A DNA stretch of 64,000 bases from Niallia sp. NCCP-28. GTDB taxonomy: Bacteria; Bacillota; Bacilli; Bacillales; Cytobacillaceae. The position numbers were made by a program, and so were the translations under genes. A model generated the notes under the pieces. It was not told the DNA's origin. It saw nothing but the letters and a program-made list of their open reading frames with translations, and made no database searches. This document shows positions 9,205 through 18,414 of the stretch, piece after piece. Each line of letters starts with the position of its first letter. The stretch's first letter is position 1. The stretch spans positions 1-64,000 of the forward strand of contig NZ_BQYJ01000004.1 of NCBI RefSeq assembly GCF_023168165.1, written 5' to 3'.

Positions 9205-9616
9205 TTTAATTCTACAGACTATTACCAAAATAATTATTTTCCTTATTCTCCTTTTTTCAGTAGATATCTTTTTTGCAGGACACTACACTCCTGGCGGTGG
9301 ATTTGTGGGAGGATTAATGACAAGTGCGGCTCTTGTCTTATTATTGATTGCCTATGATATCAAAACGGTCGCAAACCTTTTTCCAGTCAATTATATCTAT
9401 GTAGCCGCAACAGGTTTGCTTATCGCGCTTGTTACTGGAATAAGTTCTATTATTCGACATAAACCATTTTTGACGCATGCTTTTAATAAACATGTACATC
9501 TTCCTCTTTTCGGCGAAACATCCCTTCATACTGCGGCATTATTTGATTTGGGAGTTTACTTAGTTGTTGTTGGTGTGACAATGACCATTATTCAAAGCAT
9601 TGGAGAGGATAAATAA
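9191..9616 (+). CDS. mrpB: Mrp Na+/H+ antiporter subunit B
   Basis: 141 aa with four predicted membrane segments. The MnhB signature lies near residues 30-50 ([20 protein letters not shown]), a glycine-rich stretch diagnostic of this family. GTG start at 9191 sits inside the end of mrpA, behind AGGAGGAAA, so the two genes are translationally coupled. Its stop codon overlaps the mrpC start by one base. MrpB is needed to assemble the full antiporter. Confidence 0.95.
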   Translation: MKTNDLILQTITKIIIFLILLFSVDIFFAGHYTPGGGFVGGLMTSAALVLLLIAYDIKTVANLFPVNYIYVAATGLLIALVTGISSIIRHKPFLTHAFNKHVHLPLFGETSLHTAALFDLGVYLVVVGVTMTIIQSIGEDK

Positions 9617-9957
9617 TGGAAATTTTAATGTCCATCATTATAGGAATCTTATTTGCATCTGCAACTTATTTAATGCTTTCTAAAAGCATATTGCGGATTA
9701 TTATTGGAACTGGGCTTTTAAGCCATGGCGTTCATTTGCTGCTTTTAACAATGGGAGGGCTGAAAAAGGGAGCAGCCCCACTGCTTGGACAGCATGCCAG
9801 CTCTTATTCAGATCCACTGCCGCAAGCATTAATTTTGACAGCTATTGTCATCAGCTTTGGAGTAACCTCCTTCTTTTTAGTGCTTGCCTATCGCACCTAT
9901 CAAGAACTGGGCACTGATAATTTAGAGAAATTGCGAGGTAAAAAAGAACATGAGTAA
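9616..9957 (+). CDS. mrpC: Mrp Na+/H+ antiporter subunit C
   Basis: 113 aa, homologous to complex I subunit NuoK. Three membrane helices are visible, including the typical [14 protein letters not shown] segment and [17 protein letters not shown], which carries the family's [11 protein letters not shown] signature. ATG 9616 shares a base with the mrpB stop codon. The gene overlaps mrpD by 8 nt. The charged tail (KLRGKKEHE) is cytoplasmic by inference. Confidence 0.95.
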   Translation: MEILMSIIIGILFASATYLMLSKSILRIIIGTGLLSHGVHLLLLTMGGLKKGAAPLLGQHASSYSDPLPQALILTAIVISFGVTSFFLVLAYRTYQELGTDNLEKLRGKKEHE

Positions 9958-11419
9958 TATTAGCGTTTTTCCGATTATCATTCCTTTTTTTACAGGAATT
10001 CTCTTAATTTTTTTCCATAAACACATTATGATTCAACGAATAGTATCTGTTGTCAGCTTAATAGTTTCTATTATTATTTCCCTTATTCTTATTGATACAA
10101 TAAAAAAAACCGGTGTGCAGACTCTTAATCTCAGCAATTGGGAAGCTCCTTTTGGCATCACGCTTGTTTCTGACATGCTTTCTGCTTTATTGATTTTAAC
10201 AACTAATATAGTAGCATTATGCTGCATACTCTACTCTTTTCAAGGCATAGATCAAGATAGAGAAAGCTACTTTTATTATTCCCTTATACAATTTTTGCTT
10301 GTGGGCGTAATTGGAGCTTTTTCTACGGGAGATATTTTTAACTTATTTGTCTTTTTCGAAGTGATGCTTATGGCTTCTTATGTGCTTCTTGTTATCGGCG
10401 GCACAAAAGTGCAGCTAAGAGAAACAGTAAAATATATACTAGTAAACATTATTTCTTCTGCTTTATTTGTTGCAACTGTTGGCTATTTATATTCCGTTGT
10501 CGGCACATTAAATATCGCTCATATTTCAAAAAGGCTGAGTGAAGTTGAAAATTCAGGCATTATTACAGTTATTGCGGTACTGTTTTTGGTTGTTTTTGGA
10601 TTAAAAGGAGCAATTTTCCCTTTATTTTTCTGGATGCCCGGCTCCTATTATGCTGCACCTATCCCTATTTTGGCCCTCTTTGGGGCTCTTTTGACAAAGG
10701 TGGGAGTATATTCGATAGCAAGAACTTTTACGCTATTTTTCTCTGCAAATGAATATATTTTTACACTCTTAAGTATTTTATCTCTTATCACCATTGTGTT
10801 AGGAGTCATCGGATCTTTAGCTTATAATGATATTAAAAAAATTATCATCTATAATATTTTAACTGCAGTTGGGGTCATTTTGTATGGAGTGGCAGCATTT
10901 ACTGAAAACTCTCTAATTGGATCCCTTTTTTATTTAATGCATGATATGGTCATCAAAACTGCCTTATTTTTGCTGATTGGCGCAATTTTTGCTGCTAGCG
11001 GTACATTCCATTTAAACAAAATGGGGGGATTATTGAATAGCCACCCTGCACTTGCCTGGACATTCTTTATTGCTGCCATCTCTTTGGCAGGCATTCCACC
11101 ATTAAGCGGCTTTATCGGCAAACTGATGATAATTCAGGGAGGATTTGAAAAGCATGATTATTGTGGAAGCTTTATTGTCTTAATTTCAAGCCTATTTGTG
11201 CTTCTATCTGTTATCAAAATTTTCATCAAAGCATTTTGGGGAACAAAAACAAAAGCCGAAAAACCTTCCATCAAAGCTTTATTGTTCCCATCCATTATCC
11301 TTGTTTGCCTTTCCTTTTTCATGGGGATTTTTTCTGAAAGCATTTATTCATATATTTCACTCGCAGCTGACACTCTGCTTCATCCAACCAATTATATTGA
11401 AGCTGTTTTAAAGGAGTAG
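9950..11419 (+). CDS. mrpD: Mrp Na+/H+ antiporter subunit D
   Basis: 489 aa, homologous to complex I subunits NuoM/NuoN and a second proton-path subunit of the antiporter. About 14 hydrophobic segments. The segment [18 protein letters not shown] carries the conserved membrane Glu, and [17 protein letters not shown] carries the conserved Lys helix. ATG 9950 overlaps mrpC. Only 5 nt separate its stop from mrpE. Length and order are typical of Bacillus group-1 mrp operons. Confidence 0.95.
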   Translation: MSNISVFPIIIPFFTGILLIFFHKHIMIQRIVSVVSLIVSIIISLILIDTIKKTGVQTLNLSNWEAPFGITLVSDMLSALLILTTNIVALCCILYSFQGIDQDRESYFYYSLIQFLLVGVIGAFSTGDIFNLFVFFEVMLMASYVLLVIGGTKVQLRETVKYILVNIISSALFVATVGYLYSVVGTLNIAHISKRLSEVENSGIITVIAVLFLVVFGLKGAIFPLFFWMPGSYYAAPIPILALFGALLTKVGVYSIARTFTLFFSANEYIFTLLSILSLITIVLGVIGSLAYNDIKKIIIYNILTAVGVILYGVAAFTENSLIGSLFYLMHDMVIKTALFLLIGAIFAASGTFHLNKMGGLLNSHPALAWTFFIAAISLAGIPPLSGFIGKLMIIQGGFEKHDYCGSFIVLISSLFVLLSVIKIFIKAFWGTKTKAEKPSIKALLFPSIILVCLSFFMGIFSESIYSYISLAADTLLHPTNYIEAVLKE

Positions 11420-11424
11420 TAACT

Positions 11425-11901
11425 ATGGCATTCCAATTATTATTAAATGTGTTTTTAGCATTTGTCTGGATGTTTTTAAAAGGATCCAAAGAAGCTGATA
11501 CGTTTATTATTGGCTATATCATTGGATTGCTTTTAATTTTTTTGACAAGACGCTTTTTTACTGGACGTTTCTATTTATACAAAATCGTCTCTATTCTAAA
11601 ACTGTTGTTGATTTTTATCAAAGAGCTTATTTTGGCAAATTATGCTGTCTTAAAGTCCATTTTTCAGCCAAATGCCAAATTGACGCCAGGCATTTTTGCA
11701 ATGAAAACAGTGCTTACAGCAGATTGGCAAATCACCATATTATCTAATTTAATTACATTAACCCCAGGCACTTTAGTTGTTGATGTTTCAGAAGATAATT
11801 CTACATTATATATTCATGCAATGGATATCAGCGATAAAGAAGAAACAATCAAAGCGATTCAAGAAAGTTTTGAAAAAGCAATATTAGAGGTGAGTAAATA
11901 A
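11425..11901 (+). CDS. mrpE: Mrp Na+/H+ antiporter subunit E
   Basis: 158 aa, MnhE family. Two or three N-terminal membrane segments precede a cytoplasmic domain containing the family segment LSNLITLTPGTLVVDVSED. The start follows AAGGAGTAGTAACT. The stop overlaps the mrpF start by one base. MrpE is needed for full antiporter activity in Bacillus. Confidence 0.94.
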   Translation: MAFQLLLNVFLAFVWMFLKGSKEADTFIIGYIIGLLLIFLTRRFFTGRFYLYKIVSILKLLLIFIKELILANYAVLKSIFQPNAKLTPGIFAMKTVLTADWQITILSNLITLTPGTLVVDVSEDNSTLYIHAMDISDKEETIKAIQESFEKAILEVSK

Positions 11902-12188
11902 TGTTTTCTTTTGTTTTGCATGCTTCACTAATCCTTATTGCATTATCTATGATCGGTTTTATTTATCGTGTTATTAAAGGGCCTTCTACACCAGATAGAG
12001 TAGTTGCTCTTGATGCTATCGGCATTAATTTAGTGGCAATTACGAGCATTCTTTCCATCTTGTTAAAAACAACCGCATTTTTGGAAGTAATTTTGCTAAT
12101 TGGAATTCTTGCTTTTATTGGCACAGTAGCTTTTTCAAAGTATTTAGAAAAAGGAGTGGTTGTGGAACATGATCGAAATAACCATTAA
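11901..12188 (+). CDS. mrpF: Mrp Na+/H+ antiporter subunit F
   Basis: 95 aa with three membrane helices. The MnhF/PhaF signature is clear: YRVIKGPSTPDRVVALDAIG near residues 22-41. ATG 11901 overlaps the mrpE stop, and the 3' end overlaps mrpG by about 20 nt. In B. subtilis MrpF is also linked to cholate and Na+ efflux. Confidence 0.95.
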   Translation: MFSFVLHASLILIALSMIGFIYRVIKGPSTPDRVVALDAIGINLVAITSILSILLKTTAFLEVILLIGILAFIGTVAFSKYLEKGVVVEHDRNNH

Positions 12189-12528
12189 AATCATTACTGG
12201 TATCCTAATTTTTTTAGGAGCCGCTCTTGCTGTGGTTGCAGCATTTGGGGTAATTAAATTGCCAGATGTCTATACAAGGAGTCATGCTGCTTCCAAATCT
12301 GCCACTCTTGGAATTATGTGCATTTTGCTTGGCACAAGCCTTTACTTTTTCCAAACAGAAGGTGTGCTTCATTCGCGGTTAATTCTTGCCATTGCCTTTA
12401 TATTTATTACATCTCCTGTCGCTGGCCACCTTATTATCCGAGCTGCCTACAACACAAAAGTCCCTATGTGCGATAATGCAATTCGAGATGATCTAAAGGA
12501 CAAGTATAGGACTGTAACGAAATACTAG
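12169..12528 (+). CDS. mrpG: Mrp Na+/H+ antiporter subunit G
   Basis: 119 aa, MnhG/PhaG family with three membrane helices and the signature GVIKLPDVYTRSHAASKSAT. The ATG at 12169 is preferred over an in-frame TTG nine bases earlier because AAGGAGTGG is better spaced from it. It overlaps the end of mrpF and closes the seven-gene operon, followed by a terminator. Confidence 0.94.
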   Translation: MIEITIKIITGILIFLGAALAVVAAFGVIKLPDVYTRSHAASKSATLGIMCILLGTSLYFFQTEGVLHSRLILAIAFIFITSPVAGHLIIRAAYNTKVPMCDNAIRDDLKDKYRTVTKY

Positions 12529-12537
12529 TTGATGATT

Positions 12538-12567
12538 GCAGCGGTAATTCTATTGCCGCTGTTTTTA
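12538..12567 (+). terminator. Terminator of the mrp operon
   Basis: CAGCGGTAA (12539-12547) pairs with TTGCCGCTG (12553-12561) and is followed by TTTTTATTT, ten bases after the mrpG stop. Confidence 0.85.
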
Positions 12568-12607
12568 TTTATCATGCATTAACAGGCAGCTATCCCGAAG
12601 CGAAAAA

Positions 12608-12664
12608 TAAAAATATAGATGTGGGATTTTCTCCATTCTCACTGTTGAAGTTTCAATTTATGCA
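12608..12664 (-). repeat. Dispersed repeat family R, short degenerate copy
   Basis: Read on the minus strand it starts ATAAATTGAAACTTCAACAGTGAGAATGGAG, clearly related to the first 30 bases of the other copies. It lies in the 297-bp gap between mrpG and the next gene. Confidence 0.5.
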
Positions 12665-12825
12665 AAATATGATGGAATAGTTTACAGGCCAAGCAGTATA
12701 AACCACGCTTCTATATTTAACTGCCAAAAAGTTCCCCATGTATTTCCACTTCTATTCTTGCCTCTACATGCCATACTAAAAAAGTCCATATACGGACCAA
12801 ACCAAAAAACAGGAGTGATTTTTTA

Positions 12826-13008
12826 ATGGAGCATATTCGTGAAGGGCTTATTCCTACTGTGTTGGGTACCGCAGTCACTACAGCTGGTCTTGTGATGAAA
12901 CAAAACCGTAAAATTGATTCTATGATATCCAATACTGTTTTTGGTTTTGGACTGGCTCATATTGTGCTAGGAACCATTGATTTAGTGGAACATCGCAACC
13001 GATTTTAA
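12826..13008 (+). CDS. Small conserved-looking protein, two hydrophobic segments
   Basis: 60 aa (starts MEHIREGLIPTVLGTAVT). Two hydrophobic stretches, residues 8-24 and 36-52, surround a basic KQNRKID linker, suggesting a small hairpin membrane protein. The ATG follows AGGAGTGA, a convincing ribosome-binding site. I recall similar tiny Bacillus proteins but cannot name a function. It is monocistronic, between repeat remnants and another small gene. Confidence 0.5.
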   Translation: MEHIREGLIPTVLGTAVTTAGLVMKQNRKIDSMISNTVFGFGLAHIVLGTIDLVEHRNRF

Positions 13009-13176
13009 TAAATTCGGCAAGGAGTTCATCTTCTCCTTGCCCTATACAAACATTGCTTTTTCTCTATTGTTTCTCCATTTCCCAAAAGCTTCCCTATCTT
13101 TTCATCATATTTTCTCATCTTCCTGAATAAAATGGGGTTAGAAAATAGGTACCTGTTTAATGAAAGGATGGGTTTT

Positions 13177-13557
13177 ATGCATCATAGATCTAAGTTCTTT
13201 TATATTCGGCACCCTGCTGTTATTTACCATCCCCATCTACATTATCCCCTTTTCCTTCGGGAACTTCCTGAAGTCAATCCTAATCAATGGATAGCATCAG
13301 CCAAAGACTCATTATTATTACTAAAAGATGCAGAGGCCTTACTGACAAAAATTATCCAATCACAAGCAATATCTAAGCAAATTATGAGTGCTGCTCAAGC
13401 TTCCAAAACCCAAACAGTGGAAAAGCTTGTCCAATCTCTTGGAACAAAAACGATGCCCAAAATATCGTATAATCCAGATGGAATTACTTTTAATTTTGAC
13501 CATAAAAATCAGCCTCCCCATTGTTGTTTTCTTTCCATCCAATTAAAATGGAGATAA
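13177..13557 (+). CDS. Conserved-looking hypothetical protein, possibly spore-associated
   Basis: About 126 aa. The start chosen is ATG 13177, which follows AAAGGATGG; upstream in-frame codons lack a comparable site. The N-terminus is rich in His, Tyr and Pro (RHPAVIYHPHLHYPLF), the middle is an amphipathic helix (SAKDSLLLLKDAEALL and IMSAAQASKTQTVEKL), and the C-terminus is a beta-like segment ending CCFLSIQLKW. This resembles small Bacillaceae proteins of unknown function. No catalytic motif is visible. A very strong terminator follows directly. Confidence 0.55.
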   Translation: MHHRSKFFYIRHPAVIYHPHLHYPLFLRELPEVNPNQWIASAKDSLLLLKDAEALLTKIIQSQAISKQIMSAAQASKTQTVEKLVQSLGTKTMPKISYNPDGITFNFDHKNQPPHCCFLSIQLKWR

Positions 13558-13560
13558 TTA

Positions 13561-13605
13561 GAACAAACAAAAGCGAATAAATTCGCTTTTGTTTGTTCTT
13601 TTTCT
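13561..13605 (+). terminator. Strong terminator with a perfect 17-bp stem
   Basis: GAACAAACAAAAGCGAA (13561-13577) pairs perfectly with 13582-13598 around a TAAA loop and is followed by TTTTTCTTTT. Confidence 0.9.
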
Positions 13606-13706
13606 TTTATTAATCGCTTTGTTAAATTTGCCTGTTGATTGCAGCGAGAGGTATTCGCTTCAATCAACAAGTGTCAAAATCAACAATGAGCTTTACCATA
13701 TCCTTA

Positions 13707-13895
13707 TTAATAATAAGGATATGGCCCGTATGGCACTGGTCCATATGGTACTGGTCCGTATGGCACTGGTCCATATATAAAAGGTCTTGGCCTCGCTATT
13801 GCTCCACCTACTAATCCGCCTACTAATCCACCTAATAATGGTGCTCCAAACCAAATTCTTGAATCTTGATAAGGATTTCTGTATCCATACATCAT
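13707..13895 (-). CDS. Small Gly-rich protein with C-terminal YGPVP repeats
   Basis: 62 aa starting MMYGYRNPYQD. A glycine-rich hydrophobic stretch (GAPLLGGLVGGLVGGAIA, about residues 17-34) is followed by RPRPF and tandem YGPVP pentapeptides ending YGPYPYY. The ATG at 13895 lies 8 nt behind GGAGGT; the upstream TTG is too close to that site. Composition resembles small spore or surface proteins with a glycine-zipper stretch, but no family is assigned. Confidence 0.5.
   Translation of the reverse strand: MMYGYRNPYQDSRIWFGAPLLGGLVGGLVGGAIARPRPFIYGPVPYGPVPYGPVPYGPYPYY
13726..13770 (-). repeat. 15-bp tandem repeat encoding YGPVP units
   Basis: Three successive 15-bp units of CCGTATGGCACTGGT type (13726, 13741, 13756), differing only at a few positions, encode the proline-tyrosine repeats of the preceding entry. 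Confidence 0.8.
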
Positions 13896-13976
13896 CGGCA
13901 ATTACCTCCACTCTCTTCTTTTTTTATCCCCAATCTATCATATGCATACGCCCTGTGTTTGGACTGGGCTTTCCCC

Positions 13977-14075
13977 CTAAGTAATTGGTCCTTTGTCACA
14001 ATGCTCTGATGATAAAGCTTCCTGTTTTTCTTCATACTCTTCAAAATCAATATGGACAAGGGCTAACTGATTAAT
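13977..14075 (-). CDS. Possible 32-aa protein with a non-canonical ATT start
   Basis: The minus frame reads NQLALVHIDFEEYEEK then QEALSSEHCDKGPIT before TAG. A good AAGGGTGA lies upstream, but the only codon at normal spacing in this frame is ATT, right after a stop. Acidic protein-like composition argues for coding. It could instead be the 3' end of a decayed gene. Tentative. Confidence 0.25.
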   Translation of the reverse strand: MNQLALVHIDFEEYEEKQEALSSEHCDKGPIT

Positions 14076-14148
14076 TTATTCACCCTTCTTATGATGCTTG
14101 TTTATACTAATAAAGAAATATAGAACGAAAAAGGAGGTTGTAAATTCT

Positions 14149-14916
14149 ATGAATAATTATTTCGATCTTACAGATAAAGTAGCCATTATTACAGGTGGGG
14201 GAGTAGGACTGGGCAAACAGATGGCCATTGCTCTTGGAGAATCTGGCGCCAATATAGTCATATGTTCTAGAAAAATCGAAAATTGTCTGCAAACGGTGGC
14301 AGAATTAAAACAAAAGGGCGTTCAAGCAATAGCAGTTCCTTGTGATATTTCTAAACAAAAAGATATAGACCATGTCATTCAGACAACAATTAAAAAATTT
14401 GGCTCTATCGATATCCTTATTAATAATAGTGGAACTTCTTGGATGGCTCCCACTTTAGATTACCCAGAAGATAAATGGGACAAAGTCATGGATATCAATC
14501 TAAAAGGCACCTTTCTATTTTCCAAAGCAGCAGCAAAAAAAATGGCAGAACATAAAAAAGGAAAAATAATTAATATTTCTTCTGTTACTGCCTTTCAAGG
14601 AACTCATCCTAGCTTTCTAGATGCAATCAGCTACAATACAAGCAAAGGAGCCATCATTACATTAACCAAGGAATTATCCGTTAAACTTGCTCCATATAAC
14701 ATTCAAGTAAATGCGATTGCGCCTGGATTTTTCCCAACAAAAATAACCTCTGTTTTCGAACAGCATAAAAAGCAAATTCTTGCCAAAATACCAGCAGGCC
14801 GATTAGGAGCAGAAGAAGATTTAAAAGGAATCGCTTTGCTTTTATCTAGTCAGGCTTCCGATTATATAACAGGTCAAATTATTGCAGTAGATGGTGGATT
14901 ATCCTCTATGCTATAA
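14149..14916 (+). CDS. SDR-family oxidoreductase in the PHA cluster
   Basis: 255 aa classical short-chain dehydrogenase/reductase. NAD(P)-binding motif GGGVGLGKQ near residue 15, NNSG near residue 92, catalytic Ser in INISSV, YxxxK as YNTSK near residue 163, and the C-terminal IAVDGG. ATG 14149 follows AAGGAGG. It lies 28 nt upstream of phaR and phaC, so it may supply (R)-3-hydroxyacyl-CoA as an acetoacetyl-CoA reductase does. Overall sequence is closer to the general 3-ketoacyl/gluconate-5-dehydrogenase type than to typical PhaB, so the substrate is inferred from context only. Confidence 0.8.
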   Translation: MNNYFDLTDKVAIITGGGVGLGKQMAIALGESGANIVICSRKIENCLQTVAELKQKGVQAIAVPCDISKQKDIDHVIQTTIKKFGSIDILINNSGTSWMAPTLDYPEDKWDKVMDINLKGTFLFSKAAAKKMAEHKKGKIINISSVTAFQGTHPSFLDAISYNTSKGAIITLTKELSVKLAPYNIQVNAIAPGFFPTKITSVFEQHKKQILAKIPAGRLGAEEDLKGIALLLSSQASDYITGQIIAVDGGLSSML

Positions 14917-14944
14917 CACATAAAAAAGAAAGGATGGAAAATAT

Positions 14945-15436
14945 ATGAATGTTACACTTGATTTTTATGAAATATTAAAAAAGGGAGGAGGCTTGCTGCA
15001 ATTTAGAATTAATGATTTTATTCAGCAACAATTAAATAGCACTTCAGCTATTCATTTAGTGAAAGATCATACTGGCACTTTAACAAAAAAAATTGAAAAA
15101 GTACAAAACTATGTAGAAAGGACAGCTGCTGTCATCAATCTGCCTACAAAAACAGATTTATCGAATGCTACTCAGCTAATCCTTCAATCAGAAGAAAAAA
15201 TTGATGATTTAGATGAACAAATTTATGATTTGCAGATAAAGATTCAAGAAATAAAAGAACTTCTAGAAAAACTGTCTATTGCTCCAAAAGGCCATGCTGC
15301 AAATGCCTACAAACAAGAAGAAGTCATTTCAGCACTTCAACAGGAAATGAATGAAGTGAAACAAAAAGTCTCCAAACAAAAAAAGATATTAGCAAAGCTT
15401 CAAAATCCAATCGACTCCCCCGATAAGGAGCAGTAA
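14945..15436 (+). CDS. phaR: PhaR subunit of class IV PHA synthase
   Basis: 163 aa, rich in charged helices with heptad-like coiled-coil segments (about residues 80-105 and 120-155: EEKIDDLDEQIYDLQIKIQE). Class IV PHA synthases of Bacillus are PhaC-PhaR heteromers, and PhaR is the small partner required for activity. Size, helix-rich character and position directly before phaC fit. Its stop lies 1 nt before the phaC start, whose ribosome-binding site is in the phaR end. Confidence 0.75.
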   Translation: MNVTLDFYEILKKGGGLLQFRINDFIQQQLNSTSAIHLVKDHTGTLTKKIEKVQNYVERTAAVINLPTKTDLSNATQLILQSEEKIDDLDEQIYDLQIKIQEIKELLEKLSIAPKGHAANAYKQEEVISALQQEMNEVKQKVSKQKKILAKLQNPIDSPDKEQ

Positions 15437-15437
15437 T

Positions 15438-16457
15438 ATGAATAAGGGTAAATTATCATCCTTTATCGAAACAATCTCCTACTCTTTAGATCCTGAAGTT
15501 GGACTCTCTGAAAAATATCCGATTTGGAAAAAAAACAAAGCTACTTTATGGTATTATCCATCTCCAAACAAAAAATATAAAGAACCTATTTTTCTCATCT
15601 ATTCTTTAGTCAACAAAGCCTATATTCTGGATTTAGCCCCCTCTATTAGTCTTATCGAAGCATTTACTCAAGCTGGCTATGATACCTATTTAATCGATTT
15701 TGGCATACCTGGTTTTGAAGATCGTAATATTACGATTGATGATTATCTTACAAAATATATTGAGAAAAGCTATAAACGAGCAATCCGACATGCCGGAACG
15801 GACGAAATGACTGTTATTGGATTTTGTCTTGGCGGAACACTCGCGACTATTTTTGCTGCCATAACAAAACAAAAAATGAAAAACTTAATTCTTGCTGTAT
15901 CTCCAATAGATTTTTCCACATTCCCTATTTACGGCAATTGGTTAGAAGCTCTTCGCAATGGTGATATTTACATCGATGATTTAGTAGATAAAATGGGGAT
16001 GATTCCACCAAGTTCCATTAAATATGGAACAAGGCTACTGGTTTCTCCTGTTGCCTATAGTCATTATTTAGCATTATTAAGCCAAGCAAATAATCCTAAT
16101 TATCGTGAAAAATGGACGCGCATGAATAAGTGGACCATTGATCATATCCCATTATCTAAAGAAGCATTTAAACAAATTATGAATGATCTTATTCGTGATA
16201 ATAAAATTATAGAAGGGGGATTAATAATCGATAATCAACCAGTTGACTTTCAAAATATTCGCTGCAACTTACTCGTTTTCTCCACTAAAAGCGATCCTCT
16301 TGTTCCAAGTAACTTATGTGAACCTATTATGGATTTAGTAGCAAGCAAAGATAAAACATTTACTCTGTTTGAAGGGGGACACGCATCCTTAGTTGCAAAA
16401 GGAACGATGCCCTATCCAATGGAAGAGTGGTTAATGAATCATACTACCCTTATTTGA
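15438..16457 (+). CDS. phaC: PHA synthase catalytic subunit, class III/IV
   Basis: Polymerises (R)-3-hydroxyacyl-CoA on storage granules. 339 aa, slightly shorter than the about 360 aa of other Bacillus PhaC. Alpha/beta-hydrolase fold with the lipase-like box GFCLGG (nucleophile Cys near residue 130), the catalytic Asp in STKSDPLVPS and the His in EGGHASLV. ATG 15438 follows AAGGAGCAG. Cotranscribed with the SDR gene and phaR. No phaP or phaQ was recognised nearby, unlike the B. megaterium cluster. Confidence 0.88.
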   Translation: MNKGKLSSFIETISYSLDPEVGLSEKYPIWKKNKATLWYYPSPNKKYKEPIFLIYSLVNKAYILDLAPSISLIEAFTQAGYDTYLIDFGIPGFEDRNITIDDYLTKYIEKSYKRAIRHAGTDEMTVIGFCLGGTLATIFAAITKQKMKNLILAVSPIDFSTFPIYGNWLEALRNGDIYIDDLVDKMGMIPPSSIKYGTRLLVSPVAYSHYLALLSQANNPNYREKWTRMNKWTIDHIPLSKEAFKQIMNDLIRDNKIIEGGLIIDNQPVDFQNIRCNLLVFSTKSDPLVPSNLCEPIMDLVASKDKTFTLFEGGHASLVAKGTMPYPMEEWLMNHTTLI

Positions 16458-16520
16458 TGCTGTTAATCAGCTTAGACACCACTATACTAATGAAAAAGCT
16501 TTTCTTTAACATAAAACAAC

Positions 16521-16568
16521 AAAAAAGGGTCTGTTAGTCAAATTTCTGACTACAACAGCCCCTTTTTC
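16521..16568. terminator. Bidirectional terminator, phaC / pepA
   Basis: AAAAAAGGGTCTGTTAGTCA pairs imperfectly with CTGACTACAACAGCCCCTTTTT between the convergent genes. Confidence 0.8.
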
Positions 16569-16575
16569 TCTTATT

Positions 16576-18081
16576 TTATTTGCCTTTTGCTTCGAATCTT
16601 TCTACTAACAATGCAAGTGTTCGCGTCATAGCACCTGTTGCCCCTGCAGCTCCTAAATTATAGCTGCTGTTTGTAGTAGACGTCCCTGCAATATCCAAAT
16701 GAACCCATGGCGTATTTTCTGCAAATTCCCCAATAAATGCCCCACCCATAATCGCATGGCCATCTCTTGTTGGTGAATTATTTAAATCAGCGACAGCACT
16801 GCTTCGAACTTTCGCTTTATGACAGTCAAAAATCGGCAGCCTCCACAGCTGCTCTCCAGCTTCATAACTTGCTTCCAACACTTGCTCAAATAATGCTTCA
16901 TCATTTGTCATTCCGCCTGTTGTTTCCATCCCTAAAGCTACTATAACGCCACCTGTTAATGTAGCAACATCTACTAAATAATCTGCTCCATGATGTTTTG
17001 CATAGGTAATGGCATCTGCTAAAACCAATCGCCCTTCCGCATCTGTATTTAACACCTCAATCGTTTTGCCGCTCATCGATGTAATCACATCATCTGGTTT
17101 AAAAGCAGCTCCACTAATCATATTGTCTGTTGATGGGATAACAGCGACCACATTTTGTTCCGGCTTTAATTCTCCGATTATTTCCATTGCTCCTAAAACA
17201 GCAGCAGCTCCGCCCATATCTGTTTTCATGCCCACAATGCCTGTTTTGGGTTTGATCGAATAGCCTCCTGTATCGAATGTTATGCCTTTTCCGACTAATC
17301 CAATAACATCCTGCCATACTTCTTTTCCCTGGTATTTAAGTACAATCATTTTAGGCGGCTCTACTGACCCCTGATTTACTGCTAATAATGCTCCCATCCC
17401 AAGCTTTAGCATATCTTCTTTTTCTAGGATTTCTATTTCAAAAGAATATTTTAATGCAAGTTCCTGTGCATAATCTGCCAAATCGCTAGCTTGAAGCATA
17501 TTTCCTGGTAAATTCACTAAATCGCGAGCAGAATTTGTTGCTTTTCCATATACATAACCAACATGCAATGCAGCTTCTATGTCTATTTGATCAGCATAGC
17601 TGTAAACTGTTATTTCTTCTATATTTTTATCTGGTTCATTTGATTTTTGTTTATAGCCTGTAAATTCATAAGTTGCAAGAGAAAATGCCTCACTGAATGC
17701 ATGGGAAACATCTAATGCATCTAATTTGCTTGTCGTAAACGAATCAGCCAATAAAGAGGTTTCAATCCATTTTTCTTTTTTAATTTTTTTGAATGCTGCC
17801 CCAAACAAATCCTTTAATTCGTGGAAGTTCAAATCTTTTTCTTTTCCCAATCCAATAAAGATAATGCGTTTTGATCCAATTTTTCCAAAAGTATGAATAG
17901 CCGATACCTTTTTTTTCTTTGCAGAAATATCATTTTCTTTAATTAAATTGGTTAGCTCGCCTTCAAAGACTTTATCCAGTTCAGCCAGTTGTCCTTCTAA
18001 TTTGCTGGATTTCTCAAATAGCCCAATTATGATGCTCTCATGATGATTAGTGAAATTCCACTCGTTTTTATATGTAAACAT
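16576..18081 (-). CDS. pepA: Leucyl aminopeptidase (M17)
   Basis: Cytosolic di-zinc aminopeptidase, 501 aa, removing N-terminal residues from peptides. The N-terminal substrate domain is followed by the catalytic domain with [26 protein letters not shown] and the family signature [13 protein letters not shown] (about residues 350-365), which carry the metal ligands and active-site Lys/Arg. ATG 18081 is preferred to a start five codons upstream because GGAGGGA is well spaced from it. Orthologous to yuiE, next to yuiD and yuiC as in B. subtilis. Confidence 0.93.
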   Translation of the reverse strand: MFTYKNEWNFTNHHESIIIGLFEKSSKLEGQLAELDKVFEGELTNLIKENDISAKKKKVSAIHTFGKIGSKRIIFIGLGKEKDLNFHELKDLFGAAFKKIKKEKWIETSLLADSFTTSKLDALDVSHAFSEAFSLATYEFTGYKQKSNEPDKNIEEITVYSYADQIDIEAALHVGYVYGKATNSARDLVNLPGNMLQASDLADYAQELALKYSFEIEILEKEDMLKLGMGALLAVNQGSVEPPKMIVLKYQGKEVWQDVIGLVGKGITFDTGGYSIKPKTGIVGMKTDMGGAAAVLGAMEIIGELKPEQNVVAVIPSTDNMISGAAFKPDDVITSMSGKTIEVLNTDAEGRLVLADAITYAKHHGADYLVDVATLTGGVIVALGMETTGGMTNDEALFEQVLEASYEAGEQLWRLPIFDCHKAKVRSSAVADLNNSPTRDGHAIMGGAFIGEFAENTPWVHLDIAGTSTTNSSYNLGAAGATGAMTRTLALLVERFEAKGK

Positions 18082-18414
18082 AAAGATTCCCTCCATTCTT
18101 TCTATATTTATTATACTAAAATAAAATAAAGTTCGAATAGCTAATTATTTTTTTACTAAATAAAAAAATGATACCTCCCTCTTTTTTATGAATAAAACTG
18201 CTGCTATGGGAGTTTTTATTTATTATGTTATAATAAATAAAACTTTAATCAGCAAATATCTTGCTGCCAAATAGCAAAATAAATTCACTATTTTGTTCAT
18301 CTTGATTTTCTTTATTCTATCGAAAAGTTCATACTATGTCTGCAATATTACTTTCTCCTTTATTAGGGTAAGAATATAACCATGGATATTTTATAAAAAG
18401 TGGAGGTGACTTTT

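Noticed and set aside
13726-13770. Tandem 15-bp repeats as a CRISPR array
   Set aside because: Units are contiguous and encode YGPVP in frame; there are no spacers.
16576-18096. pepA starting at 18096
   Set aside because: The ribosome-binding site GGAGGGA lies between that codon and ATG 18081.
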